The notes below the pieces were generated by a model. The model was not told where the DNA came from and did not search any database. It saw only the letters and a list, made by a program, of their open reading frames with translations. This document shows, piece after piece, positions 18,512 to 27,059 of a stretch of 64,000 nucleotides of DNA (positions are counted from its first letter, which is position 1; every line of letters starts with the position of its first letter). The stretch is taken from the NCBI GenBank assembly GCA_016713645.1, contig JADJOU010000007.1, positions 136,683 to 200,682 of the forward strand, in the 5' to 3' direction. The translations under genes and the position numbers were made by a program. Source of the stretch: Bacteroidota bacterium. GTDB lineage: Bacteria > Bacteroidota > Bacteroidia > Chitinophagales > JADJOU01.

Positions 18512-19080
18512 CTAAACCCTCAGCGAACCTCGAAATCCTCTAGCGGCATAGTAGGATTCGGCTCCATTGTGATAGATAAAAACTTGCCCATATCGATAAT
18601 CTCCAAAGATTGCGCCTCCTAGGTTTCTTATTTCTAAAGGTGTTGCCAACCAACTCGATGTTTTATTGTCAAATGACCCAAATTTCTGTAAGGTGCGATA
18701 TTCCTCTTCAGATAATATTTCAATGCCCATTCCCTTCGCCATATCGAGAGCACTGTTTTTAGGTTTGTTTTCCTTTCGCGATTTCAGAGCATCACCATCG
18801 TAACAGAGACTTCTGCGGTCTTTAGGACTCTCCGCCGAGCAATCATAAAAAATGTATTCCCCCGATTTCACATCGTGCCCAATAATATCGGGCTCACCGC
18901 CTGTTCTCTCCATTTCGCTGAGTGACCATTGCTTTTCTGGATTCGCTTCGAGCCTCGCATGGACTTTAGCCCAATCAAGCCTTTATGGCGGTGCATATTT
19001 TGCTCAAAGCGATCTTTCAATATTTTGTACAAATCATCACTTTGTTTTTTAGACAGCAATTTTTGAGGTGTTGTAGGCAT
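18512..19080 (-). CDS. DUF4256 family protein, frameshifted
   Basis: After repair this is a ~189-residue soluble protein of the DUF4256 family. It begins MPTTPQKLLSKKQSDDLYKI, continues through FEQNMHRHKGLDWAKVHARLEAN to the invariant-looking block SEMERTGGEPDIIG, EYIFYDCSAESPKDRRSLCYD, and ends VFIYHNGAESYYAARGFRGS. The frame is lost near 18974-18978, where one G is missing in GGCTTGATTGG. The family is widespread and highly conserved but has no known activity; the conserved Asp-Cys-Ser and His-Asn-Gly-Ala-Glu patches suggest an enzyme, which is inference. It follows the DUF4476 gene on the same strand by 34 bases. Confidence 0.88.
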
Positions 19081-19114
19081 GTTTTGATCATTAATATGTG
19101 CAATAAAAAAAGTT

Positions 19115-20251
19115 CTAGAAACCAAACTCCAAAACCCAGACTCCACTTTTTAGAGGTTTACCTCCCTTGATATATGCATTTAAATCATCCTTACTGCTGC
19201 TGAAATTGAATACATCATTTACCTTGTAATAATTCTGCTTCTCATTGCAGAAATCGTATAAGAATTTGGCCAATTCTAATTTGGATGATTCAAAACTGAA
19301 TATATTGAGCAATTCCCTGACTTGATTGACACTAAAGCATCTGCCGCGAGCAACAGATTTTAATTGGCTCTCTCTGCTTGAATTGAAAGAGATGTTTTGG
19401 ATAGATGCTTTCATTTCCGCAAACTCGCCTGGATTTGGAGCGCAGCTTGGAGGAATATTCACCGGTGGTTGTGTATTCGGGTTTTTGAATACTGGTCGAT
19501 TTGGAGATATGGTATTCATACATTTATCGCGCAAAGGTTGACTAGAGAATAACTGTCCGACGAAGGTATAATTATCGATATCATATACATTTGGAAAGGC
19601 ATCTGCCAATAAATCATAGCGCATATTTTCGTTGTTGAAGAGGGCGCAGATTTCCATCACCTGTGCCACATTCATGCAATAGCCTCGAACCATTTGTTTT
19701 GCCGAATTGAACATGGCCAATTCATTATTGATCATCATCAATTGCTGCTTCAATTGTCTAAAGGTGAATTCATTGATATAACCCGTGCAACCAAATTTTC
19801 CGGAATACTGCTGTACATTGGGATAATTATAGGTAATCGTCGTCGTTGTGGTCGTATATGGATTGGGATTTGTGACGATGGTTTGATTGGTCATTGGCTG
19901 CGCATTCACAAATTTGTATAAACGCAGGGCATTGGAAAATGAAATAAAGGCATCATAGACTTCTTCAAAATTTTCTTTGTCAAAAGTATTTCTAAAAGCT
20001 GTTTTGCAGAAATCCAATCGATCTCTATCGTTGGCGAGGAGCGTAGCCAAATCTTCTACTTGGTTGCTCGTAAAGCAATTGGTCTTTGCCATATCCATGG
20101 CCATTTGATAGGCTCTATTGGGATTATTGGTATTGAGCAATTGTTGACGCAACATGCCAAATTCTCTATAAGACATGGGCTGACCGCATTGAAAAGCACT
20201 TGCTGTTAAAGTGAAGAAAATGCTGAGTAGGAGGGTAAAAATCTGTTTCAT
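19115..20251 (-). CDS. Exported DUF4476 repeat protein
   Basis: A signal peptide (MKQIFTLLLSIFFTLTASA) starts at ATG 20251; an upstream in-frame ATG at 20302 would place the signal 17 residues in and is rejected. The mature part carries three copies of the ~90-residue helical DUF4476 repeat, each with a Cys and the pattern '...F..(S)A..M....C....QV..(L/I)..L(F)....R...'. The last copy (RGRCFSVNQVRELLNIFSFESSKLELAKFLYDFC) is the clearest. DUF4476 proteins are Bacteroidota envelope or extracellular proteins of unknown role. The linker between copies 1 and 2 is Asn/Thr/Tyr-rich. No T9SS sorting tail is visible. Confidence 0.85.
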   Translation of the reverse strand: MKQIFTLLLSIFFTLTASAFQCGQPMSYREFGMLRQQLLNTNNPNRAYQMAMDMAKTNCFTSNQVEDLATLLANDRDRLDFCKTAFRNTFDKENFEEVYDAFISFSNALRLYKFVNAQPMTNQTIVTNPNPYTTTTTTITYNYPNVQQYSGKFGCTGYINEFTFRQLKQQLMMINNELAMFNSAKQMVRGYCMNVAQVMEICALFNNENMRYDLLADAFPNVYDIDNYTFVGQLFSSQPLRDKCMNTISPNRPVFKNPNTQPPVNIPPSCAPNPGEFAEMKASIQNISFNSSRESQLKSVARGRCFSVNQVRELLNIFSFESSKLELAKFLYDFCNEKQNYYKVNDVFNFSSSKDDLNAYIKGGKPLKSGVWVLEFGF

Positions 20252-20365
20252 AAGATTGATTTTTTTAGTTGAATAATCGAGTGTTCCAAAATGGATAATC
20301 AAGAATAATGCAAAGAAAAGACGTAGCTAAAAATTTAATGTATTTTAAGAATTGCGACTTGAGGT

Positions 20366-20400
20366 AAATAAAAATAGCCTAAGTGAAACACTTGAGCTAT
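20366..20400 (-). terminator. Terminator of rpsU
   Basis: On the minus strand the imperfect stem ATAGCTCAAGTG-TTT-CACTTAGGCTAT (one mismatch or bulge) is followed by TTTTTATTT, 27 bases past the S21 stop. Confidence 0.7.
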
Positions 20401-20427
20401 GCGGTTTATAATTGTGGAATAGGAATC

Positions 20428-20622
20428 CTATCCTTCCATTTCTGCGATAACCTTATCTCTATAGGCAGCTTTCAATACTTTATTTCTATTGGCAACTGAC
20501 TTTTTAACATAAGCGGTGCGCGCTCTCAATTGACGTAAAATACCTGCTTGCTCAAATTTTTTCTTGTATTTTTTGAGGGCTTTGTCAATATTGTCGCTGT
20601 CTCTAGTATCAATAATTAGCAT
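20428..20622 (-). CDS. rpsU: 30S ribosomal protein S21
   Basis: The 64-residue basic protein has the S21 pattern: an N-terminal strand (MLIIDTRDSDNIDKALKKYKKKF) followed by RQLRARTAYVKKS and a basic helix. S21 sits on the 30S platform near the anti-Shine-Dalgarno. In Bacteroidota it takes part in hiding the 16S 3' end, consistent with the weak Shine-Dalgarno use seen across this window. The length is normal for the phylum. It is monocistronic with its own terminator. Confidence 0.95.
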   Translation of the reverse strand: MLIIDTRDSDNIDKALKKYKKKFEQAGILRQLRARTAYVKKSVANRNKVLKAAYRDKVIAEMEG

Positions 20623-20856
20623 AATAAATAACTTTTTCGATTTTTTGTGGATGCAAATGTAGTAAAAAAAACAAAACTTATAGGAAAAATCAGAAAAATT
20701 TGAATTCTTTCTTCTTTCACAGTCTTTTAACGCGCATTAGTCTCAAATGGGCTTTTGACGAGCCTTTAGGTATAGATTTCTTAAATTACTCAACTGAATA
20801 GCATTATTTCAATAAATTTGTGCAGCTCGAGCAAATCAATCAATGCCCCCTGAATC

Positions 20857-22057
20857 ATGAATTTTGAATATTTTATGTATCAAAAAATTGCCCATAATAC
20901 CTATGGCAGTTTTTCGAAATTCATTATTCGAATTTGCACGGCAGCAGTCACACTGAGCGTTGCAGCTATGATTATCTCCACTTGTCTGATGGATGGGTTT
21001 CAATTCGAAATCAAATCAAAAGTCTCCAATTTTTGGGCACATATTCATATCAAACCCTATTCCCTGACAAGGTCTATGGGCGAAAATCCCATCAGTGCGG
21101 ATTCAACCCTGCTGCGCCGTTTAAAAGAGACCAAAGGAGTTAGAAATGTGCAAATGGTCGCTTATAAAGGCGGAATTATCAATACTGCAGAGGCTTTTGA
21201 GGGAACGGTTCTGCGAGGAGTCTCTCGTGAGGGAATGGGGGAACTGTCCAAATTCATCGTCTCAGGTTCAATGATTCATGCTTTCAGCGACACTGGAAGG
21301 TCAAATGAAATTTTGATTTCAAGGCGGATAGGAGATAAACTCCAATTGAAATTAAACCAGAGCTTAATTCTGTCCTTTATGGGCAATCAAATTCAACGGC
21401 GAAAATTCGTCATATCCGGTTTCTTTAATACAGGAATAGAATCTTTCGACAACCAATACACCATTGTCAATATTGAAGCCATTCAAAAGATAAATAGATG
21501 GTCTGCTGACAGTATACATGCTTATGAAGTATTTATTGGGGAAGATATGGCACAAAAAGGAGGCGAAAGCGGTGATTGAAAAAGTCGTGGTGAACCCAGA
21601 TTTGGAGACGATTTCCATTCAGGATATTCGTCCAGACATATACGATTGGCTGAATTTGCAGCGAACCAATGAAATCATTATTCTCGTCATTTTATTCTTT
21701 GTGGCTGCCATGAATATGGCTACGGCATTGCTCATCCTCATTCTCGAGCGCACCAATATGATAGGCATTCTTAAAGCCCTAGGTGCAGGGAATAAATCGA
21801 TTTATAAAATCTTCATGATTCAATCGTTTTACATTCTATCCAAGGGAATCATTTGGGGCAATATCATTGGATTAGGACTTTGTCTATTGCAAGCGAAATT
21901 TCATATCGTCACCCTGCCAGAGGAGTCTTATTATATGTCTTATGCACCCATATATTTTAATTATACTAAACTGGGGCTTATTTCATTTTCTACCATAGCG
22001 TTTTCAATGCTCTTGATGATATTGCCTGTTAGATTGGTCGGAAAAATTTCCCAATAA
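20857..22057 (+). CDS. ABC transporter permease, LolE/FtsX type, frameshifted
   Basis: This ~400-residue inner-membrane permease has the MacB/FtsX layout: TM1 (about 26-46), a large periplasmic domain (~50-260), and three C-terminal TM segments (IIILVILFFVAAMNMATALLILI, the region around 'KGIIWGNIIGLGLCLLQ', and LISFSTIAFSMLLMILPV). The conserved cytoplasmic coupling loop ERTNMIGILKALGAG is typical of LolC/LolE. It probably acts in lipoprotein release or envelope export with an ATPase encoded elsewhere. The frame breaks in the A-run 21554-21558; one more A gives AQKKEAKAVIEKVV. Repaired, the gene is complete. Confidence 0.88.
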
Positions 22058-22138
22058 AAGTCATTGAGTATAAATAATTTAGGCTGGAATAGTTTGTTTT
22101 TTTATATTTGAATTATTATTCACTTAAATTATTTTATT

Positions 22139-22639
22139 ATGCAAATGAATTTTCTCGTTATCGGCTTAACAGCCCTTGTGCCAATGTTAGTTGGCTTTAT
22201 ATGGTATCATCCAAATGTTATGGGTAAAATGTGGATGGAAGCATGCGGATTTAAAGAAGATGACCTCAAAGGAGGCAACATGGCTTTAATTATGGGCATA
22301 TCCCTTATTTTATCTTTTTTGTTGGCATTTTCACTCCAATTTATGGTGATTCATCAATTCGCCTTATTTAGTATTGTGGAGAACCATCCAGCGTATTCAA
22401 CCCCTGGAACTCCTGAGAATACTTGGATGATGGGTTTTTTGAAGGAGCATGAACATTGTTTTCGCTCTTTTAAACATGGCGCCTTGCACGGTTTTATAGG
22501 TTCAGTATTTACCATTCTCCCTGTATTAGGAACCAATGCCCTTTTTGAGCGCAAAGGCGGAAAATATATCTTCGTCAATTGGGCTTATTGGGCAATTACG
22601 ATGACGATTATGGGAGGAATTCTCGGACAATGGGCATAA
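22139..22639 (+). CDS. DUF1761 membrane protein
   Basis: The 166-residue protein has about four membrane segments and the DUF1761 start: a first helix followed by GFIWYHPNVMGKMWMEACGF, in which W-Y-x-P and the W-M-x-A are characteristic. The C-terminal pair of helices contains FKHGALHGFIGSV and a final GGILGQW. The family is widespread and of unknown function. The gene stands alone between the permease and dut. Confidence 0.88.
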   Translation: MQMNFLVIGLTALVPMLVGFIWYHPNVMGKMWMEACGFKEDDLKGGNMALIMGISLILSFLLAFSLQFMVIHQFALFSIVENHPAYSTPGTPENTWMMGFLKEHEHCFRSFKHGALHGFIGSVFTILPVLGTNALFERKGGKYIFVNWAYWAITMTIMGGILGQWA

Positions 22640-22753
22640 GCCAAAATCATTTTGAATACAATGGCCTTCATGATGAGGGGCATTTTTGTTTAATAGATTT
22701 CGGTGGGTTTAAGAAGCAAATATTTTATAAAATGGAATAATCCAAGTTATTCC

Positions 22754-22762
22754 TATTTTTAC
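22754..22762 (+). promoter_or_regulatory. -7 promoter box (TATTTTTAC) of dut
   Basis: The box sits seven bases before ATG 22769. It argues that the upstream in-frame start at 22703 is not used and that the transcript has an extremely short leader. Confidence 0.5.
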
Positions 22763-22768
22763 CACCTT

Positions 22769-23200
22769 ATGAAAGTGAAAATCATCAATAAATCAGTTCA
22801 TCCACTCCCTCAATATGAAACGGCGGGCTCTGCAGGCATGGATCTCAGAGCAAACATTTCTGAAGAGATTGTATTGGATATGTTGGAGCGAACACTTGTT
22901 CCTACCGGGCTTTTTATAGAAATTCCCTTGGGTTATGAAGCGCAGATAAGACCGAGAAGTGGCATGGCAATTAAACATGGCTTATGCGTGCCGAATTCGC
23001 CAGGGACAATTGATAGCGACTATCGCGGTGAAGTAAAAGTGGCGGTGATCAATTTATCTAAAGAAAAAGTGACCATTAAAAACGGCGATAGAATCGCACA
23101 GATGGTTATAGCAAAACATGAATATGCAGAATGGATTGAAGTGGAAGTCCTCGCTGAAAGTGATCGCGGAGCGGGGGGATTTGGAAGTACAGGCAAATAA
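22769..23200 (+). CDS. dut: dUTP diphosphatase (dUTPase)
   Basis: The enzyme hydrolyses dUTP to dUMP and PPi, keeping uracil out of DNA and feeding dTMP synthesis. All five trimeric-dUTPase motifs are present in 143 residues: AGMDLRA (1), RPRSGMA (2), GTIDSDYRGEVKV (3), NGDRIAQMV (4) and the C-terminal GAGGFGSTG (5), which closes over the active site of a neighbouring subunit. Start ATG 22769 is preferred over 22703 because the protein start matches the family and a promoter box lies between them. The sugar-nucleotide transferase follows 9 bases after the stop, suggesting an operon. Confidence 0.97.
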   Translation: MKVKIINKSVHPLPQYETAGSAGMDLRANISEEIVLDMLERTLVPTGLFIEIPLGYEAQIRPRSGMAIKHGLCVPNSPGTIDSDYRGEVKVAVINLSKEKVTIKNGDRIAQMVIAKHEYAEWIEVEVLAESDRGAGGFGSTGK

Positions 23201-23209
23201 AGAAAAACT

Positions 23210-24220
23210 ATGAATATAATTATTCCTATGGCGGGCTGGGGAAGCCGTCTGAGACCACATACCTTGACCGTTCCAAAACCGATGTTGCCTGTCGCAGGTA
23301 AAAGTATCGTGGAACATTTGATAGACAATTTATTGCCAGTATGTCCAGAAAAGGTGCATAATATCGCCTTTATTATTCGCGAAGAGTTTGGTCCTGAAAT
23401 CGAACAGGAATTGGCAAAAATTGCGCATAAGCACAATGTAAAACACAGCATTCATTATCAGGATCAACCCTTAGGTACGGCTCATGCAATTGCTTGCGCA
23501 AAAGAATACTTAAAGGGGAATGCGATTATCGCTTTTGCCGATACTGTTTTTAAGGCGGATTTTAAGATAGATACATCTAAGGATGGGGTGATTTGGGTGC
23601 AGAAGATTGATGATCCATCCTCTTTTGGCGTCGTGAAACTCAACGAGCAAAATGAAATAATCGATTTTGTTGAAAAACCAAAAGACTTTGTCTCAGACCT
23701 TGCAATCATTGGCGTATACTATTTCAAACATGGAGAGAATCTTCGAGCAGAAATTGAATACCTCATCGACAACGACATCAAAGAAAAGGGAGAATATCAA
23801 TTGACCAATGCATTGGAAAACCTCAAGCAAAAGGGAGCTAAATTTATTCCAGGACAAGTGATTGAATGGCTAGACTGTGGAAACAAAGAGGCGACTATTT
23901 ATTCTAATCAACGAATTTTAGAATTTTTAAGAGAAAAAAAGGAATCTTTAAGAGCAAATACCTGTATTTTAGAGAATTCAATTATCATCGAGCCATGTTA
24001 TATTGGAGAGGATTCAACCATTGTGAATTCCGTTATAGGACCCCATGTGTCTATCGGGAAAGGAACAAAAATTCACGATGCTCGAATAGCGAACTCTATT
24101 ATTCAAAATCATACGAGTATTAAGAATATAGTTATTAAAGATTCTATGATTGGTTCAAAAGTGGTTATCGATGTAAAAGCGAATGACCTCAGTCTTGGGG
24201 ATTATGTATCATTAAAGTAA
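23210..24220 (+). CDS. Sugar-phosphate nucleotidyltransferase
   Basis: This 336-residue enzyme has the nucleotidyltransferase fold with the signature MAGWGSRLRPHTLTVPKPMLPVAGK, which binds NTP and catalyses formation of an NDP-sugar and PPi. Further motifs are GTAHAIACAKEYL, the metal-binding AFADTVFK, FVEKPKDF and EWLDCGN. The C-terminal ~100 residues are left-handed beta-helix hexapeptide repeats (ENSIIIEPCYIGEDSTIV...). It is closest in pattern to glucose-1-phosphate thymidylyl/uridylyl- or mannose-1-phosphate guanylyltransferases; the sugar is not decidable. It lies between dut and a TPR protein, a common Bacteroidota order. The gene is intact. Confidence 0.92.
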   Translation: MNIIIPMAGWGSRLRPHTLTVPKPMLPVAGKSIVEHLIDNLLPVCPEKVHNIAFIIREEFGPEIEQELAKIAHKHNVKHSIHYQDQPLGTAHAIACAKEYLKGNAIIAFADTVFKADFKIDTSKDGVIWVQKIDDPSSFGVVKLNEQNEIIDFVEKPKDFVSDLAIIGVYYFKHGENLRAEIEYLIDNDIKEKGEYQLTNALENLKQKGAKFIPGQVIEWLDCGNKEATIYSNQRILEFLREKKESLRANTCILENSIIIEPCYIGEDSTIVNSVIGPHVSIGKGTKIHDARIANSIIQNHTSIKNIVIKDSMIGSKVVIDVKANDLSLGDYVSLK

Positions 24221-24224
24221 GTAT

Positions 24225-25962
24225 ATGCGCAGATTATGTTTTTTTCTTTTGATTCTTGGGATTGGGTGTTTAAATGTCCATGCCGGTAAGGATAAAAGTG
24301 AGTTGGATAAGATAAAACTCGATGAGAAGCAAAGGCTTCAAGAGACAGAGTTTTTTATGGATGCGTCGAGAGCCAAGATGTTGGGCGATTTTACCCAAGC
24401 GAAAACGCTCTTCGAAAAAGTGCTCGAAATCAATCCGCATAATGCAGCTGCACATTATGAATTGGCGATGCTGTATTTGGCATCAAATCAATACGAAAAA
24501 GCTGAAATGGCGGCGTTTAATGCAACGGATCTTATGCCTACAAATAAATGGTACCGCGACGCGTATCGACAAGCAATTTCAAAGGGAGGAAAATTTGAAA
24601 AAGCGGCAAAATTGATGGAAAAAATAGTCAAGGACGAGCCCAGAAATATCGAAAATTATTTTGAATGGGCGTATTTGTTGCTCAATGCTGGAAAATATAA
24701 AGAGGGCGTTGATGTATATAATCAATTAGAGAAAATTACCGGTATTTCAGAGGAAATTTCGATTGAGAAAGAAAAAATATTATTGAAGATAAATGATGTA
24801 AAAGGGGCCGCAGAAGAATTGAAAAAGTTAATCAATGCCTTTCCGAATGAGATTCGATATCAATTGATGTTGGGGGAAGTTTATCAAGTGAATAAATTCA
24901 AGAAAGAAGCCCGCGTCGTTTATCAGAATATTTTAGACAAAGAGAGTACAAACCCATATGCCCTATATGGCATTGGCGAACATTTATAAAGAAGATGGAG
25001 ATATCGCCAACTACAACAAAGTAATCAAAGGAATCATCGAAAATCCAAAAGGGGATATCGATGCTAAAATTGCTTATTTATATACGGCCTTACAAAAAAT
25101 AGATAAAATGCCCAAAGAGGATAAAGACTATTTTTTAATGCTTGCAAATCTATTGGTCAAAACGCATCCAAAGGAAGCAAAATCTAACGCATTGATGGGT
25201 GATTTTTATTATCTAAATGATAGCAATGTGAATGCGCTCAACTACTATAGAAAATCATTAGCAATTCAATCCGATGTATATGCTGTTTGGCAGCAATTTT
25301 TTTCAATTTTGTTGGAAGAAAAATTGTATCAAGAAATTAACGACAGTGCAAATGCAGCTATTGAAATTTATCCTACACAAGGACCCACTTTTTACTTCGC
25401 TGGATTGGCGAATTACTATTTGAAAAATTATGATGTGGCAGAAAAGCATTTTAAAAGAGCGGTGGTCTTGAGTGGAGAAAATCAAATGCTAAAAGCACAA
25501 ATTAGAGCCCTTTTAGGGGATTTGTATTTTGAACAAAAGCGATTCGATGAATCTGAATCTTCTTATGAATCTGCCATTGAAATTGATGCCAAGAATGCCT
25601 ATGCGATGAATAATTACGCGTATCAACTCTCATTGCGGGGAAAGAATCTAGATAAGGCCTTAGAATTGAGCAAGAAATCATTAGAATTACAACCAAACTC
25701 AACTTCATTTTTAGATACTTATGCATGGATTCTTTTTAAACAGGGAAAATTTGCGGAAGCAAAAGACTATTTGCAAAAGGGCTTGGACCTCGAAAAGACG
25801 GATAGAAATACCCTATTAGAGCACTTGGGAGATGTTTTGTTTCATCTTGGGGATAAAGGGAATGCGCTGGAGTATTGGAAAAAGGCCGCTGAAGGGGGGG
25901 GTAAGTCTGAGACTTTGAAGAAAAAAATAGAAAAAAAATCATATTTTGAAGAACCGCTCTAG
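24225..25962 (+). CDS. Exported tetratricopeptide-repeat protein, frameshifted
   Basis: A signal peptide (about residues 1-19, ending CLNVHA) precedes ~550 residues built almost wholly of TPR helix pairs, for example AAAHYELAMLYLASNQYEKA and AYAMNNYAYQLSLRGKNLDKA. TPR proteins act as protein-protein scaffolds; this one should be periplasmic or outer-membrane associated. The frame is lost at the CCC of 24961-24963: removing one C gives NPYAYMALANIYKEDG, the natural TPR continuation. The repaired gene overlaps nothing and ends 55 bases before the next lipoprotein start. It begins four bases after the nucleotidyltransferase, so it is probably in its operon. Confidence 0.87.
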
Positions 25963-26017
25963 AATAATAGGTAGAATATTGTTTAGTGTAATATCTTTGA
26001 ATCTTAATACTGTTTTT

Positions 26018-27028
26018 ATGAACAAATTTTTAAGCCTCATACTTTTGATCGTTTTATTCGCTGGGTGCAGTAAAGAAACTGTGTCCACGATGGGAAAAAT
26101 TCAACTGACTCTCAAAACAACAGCGGGAGATCCTGTACCAAATGCAAGGGTGGCAGTTTTCAAATCTAAGTCTGACTTTAATAATAGCCTTAGTTATACC
26201 AATGTCATCTTCGCAACCAGCGATGCTAGCGGGAATGTTCAAATAGATAGTCTTGCAAAAGGAGCTAAATACTATTTGAGAGCTGCAGCAGGAACCAATG
26301 GCAATATCAATAACGTAAAGAATACCATAGAATACAGTGCTTCTAAAACGGGTGCTATTGCAGGTGATCCATTTACACTCACTGTAAATCCTGTGGATGA
26401 TGTAGATGGTGATGGCATAAAAAACAATATAGATGACGATGTGGATGGTGATGGTGCAAAAAATTGCGTGGATCGCGATGTCGATGGCGATATGGTTACT
26501 GGTTCAGATGACAATGATTTAGATGGCGATGGCGCGCTGAATAGCGCGGATGATGATATGGATGGCGATGGTTCTATTAATAAAGATGACAAAGATGTGG
26601 ATGGCGATGGTGATGATAATGGTGATGATGATGATATTGATGGCGATGGCGTTGGAAATGATACCGATAGCGATGAAGATGGCGATGGCGTTTTGAATAC
26701 AACAGATACCGATGATGATGGCGATGGCATAGATGATGGCAGCGATACGGACAAAGAAATGGACACTGATTCTGATGGCAAACCAAATAGCTCAGATGAT
26801 GATATTGATGGCGATGGCAAGCTCAATACCGCGGATGATGATATCGATGGCGATGGCAAACTCAACGGCGCCGATGATGACATGGATGGCGATGGTGAAG
26901 ACAATAATACAGATGATGATGCTGATAGTGACGGCGTTGCTAACGACTCAGATACAGATGACGATGGCGATGGCGTCAATGACGATGCTGATGATAGCAG
27001 TCATGGCTTCGTGGCTGAAACTTGCTAG
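26018..27028 (+). CDS. Lipoprotein with thrombospondin-3-like calcium repeats
   Basis: Start ATG 26018 gives a lipoprotein signal with lipobox LFAGC. Residues ~30-120 form a carboxypeptidase-regulatory or SusD-like beta-sandwich (IQLTLKTTAGDPVPNARVAVFKS). From about residue 128 to the end the protein is ~200 residues of acidic repeats of the type D-x-D-x-D-G, mostly DVDGDG or DIDGDG every 8-13 residues, like thrombospondin type-3 or dockerin calcium loops. It should be an extended, Ca2+-stiffened surface stalk. No sorting domain follows the repeat. An upstream in-frame ATG at 25946 overlaps the TPR gene and is unlikely. Confidence 0.88.
   Translation: MNKFLSLILLIVLFAGCSKETVSTMGKIQLTLKTTAGDPVPNARVAVFKSKSDFNNSLSYTNVIFATSDASGNVQIDSLAKGAKYYLRAAAGTNGNINNVKNTIEYSASKTGAIAGDPFTLTVNPVDDVDGDGIKNNIDDDVDGDGAKNCVDRDVDGDMVTGSDDNDLDGDGALNSADDDMDGDGSINKDDKDVDGDGDDNGDDDDIDGDGVGNDTDSDEDGDGVLNTTDTDDDGDGIDDGSDTDKEMDTDSDGKPNSSDDDIDGDGKLNTADDDIDGDGKLNGADDDMDGDGEDNNTDDDADSDGVANDSDTDDDGDGVNDDADDSSHGFVAETC
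26394..26990 (+). repeat. Coding D-x-D-G calcium-loop repeat tract
   Basis: About 600 bases made of imperfect GATGGCGATGGC-type units encoding the acidic repeats of the lipoprotein. The tract also keeps an antisense frame open (26272-26979), which is a by-product of the repeat. Confidence 0.85.
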
Positions 27029-27059
27029 TTTCAGGAATGGTGATGTCTAAATTTAGAGG

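Noticed and set aside
19115..20302. Start of the DUF4476 protein at 20302
   Set aside because: It would put 17 polar residues before a clear signal peptide that begins at ATG 20251.
26272..26979. Long antisense open frame (235 residues, Ser/Pro-rich) opposite the calcium-repeat lipoprotein
   Set aside because: It is a by-product of the GATGGCGAT-type repeat, which lacks stops on the complement. The composition is monotonous and no start signal or signal peptide is present.
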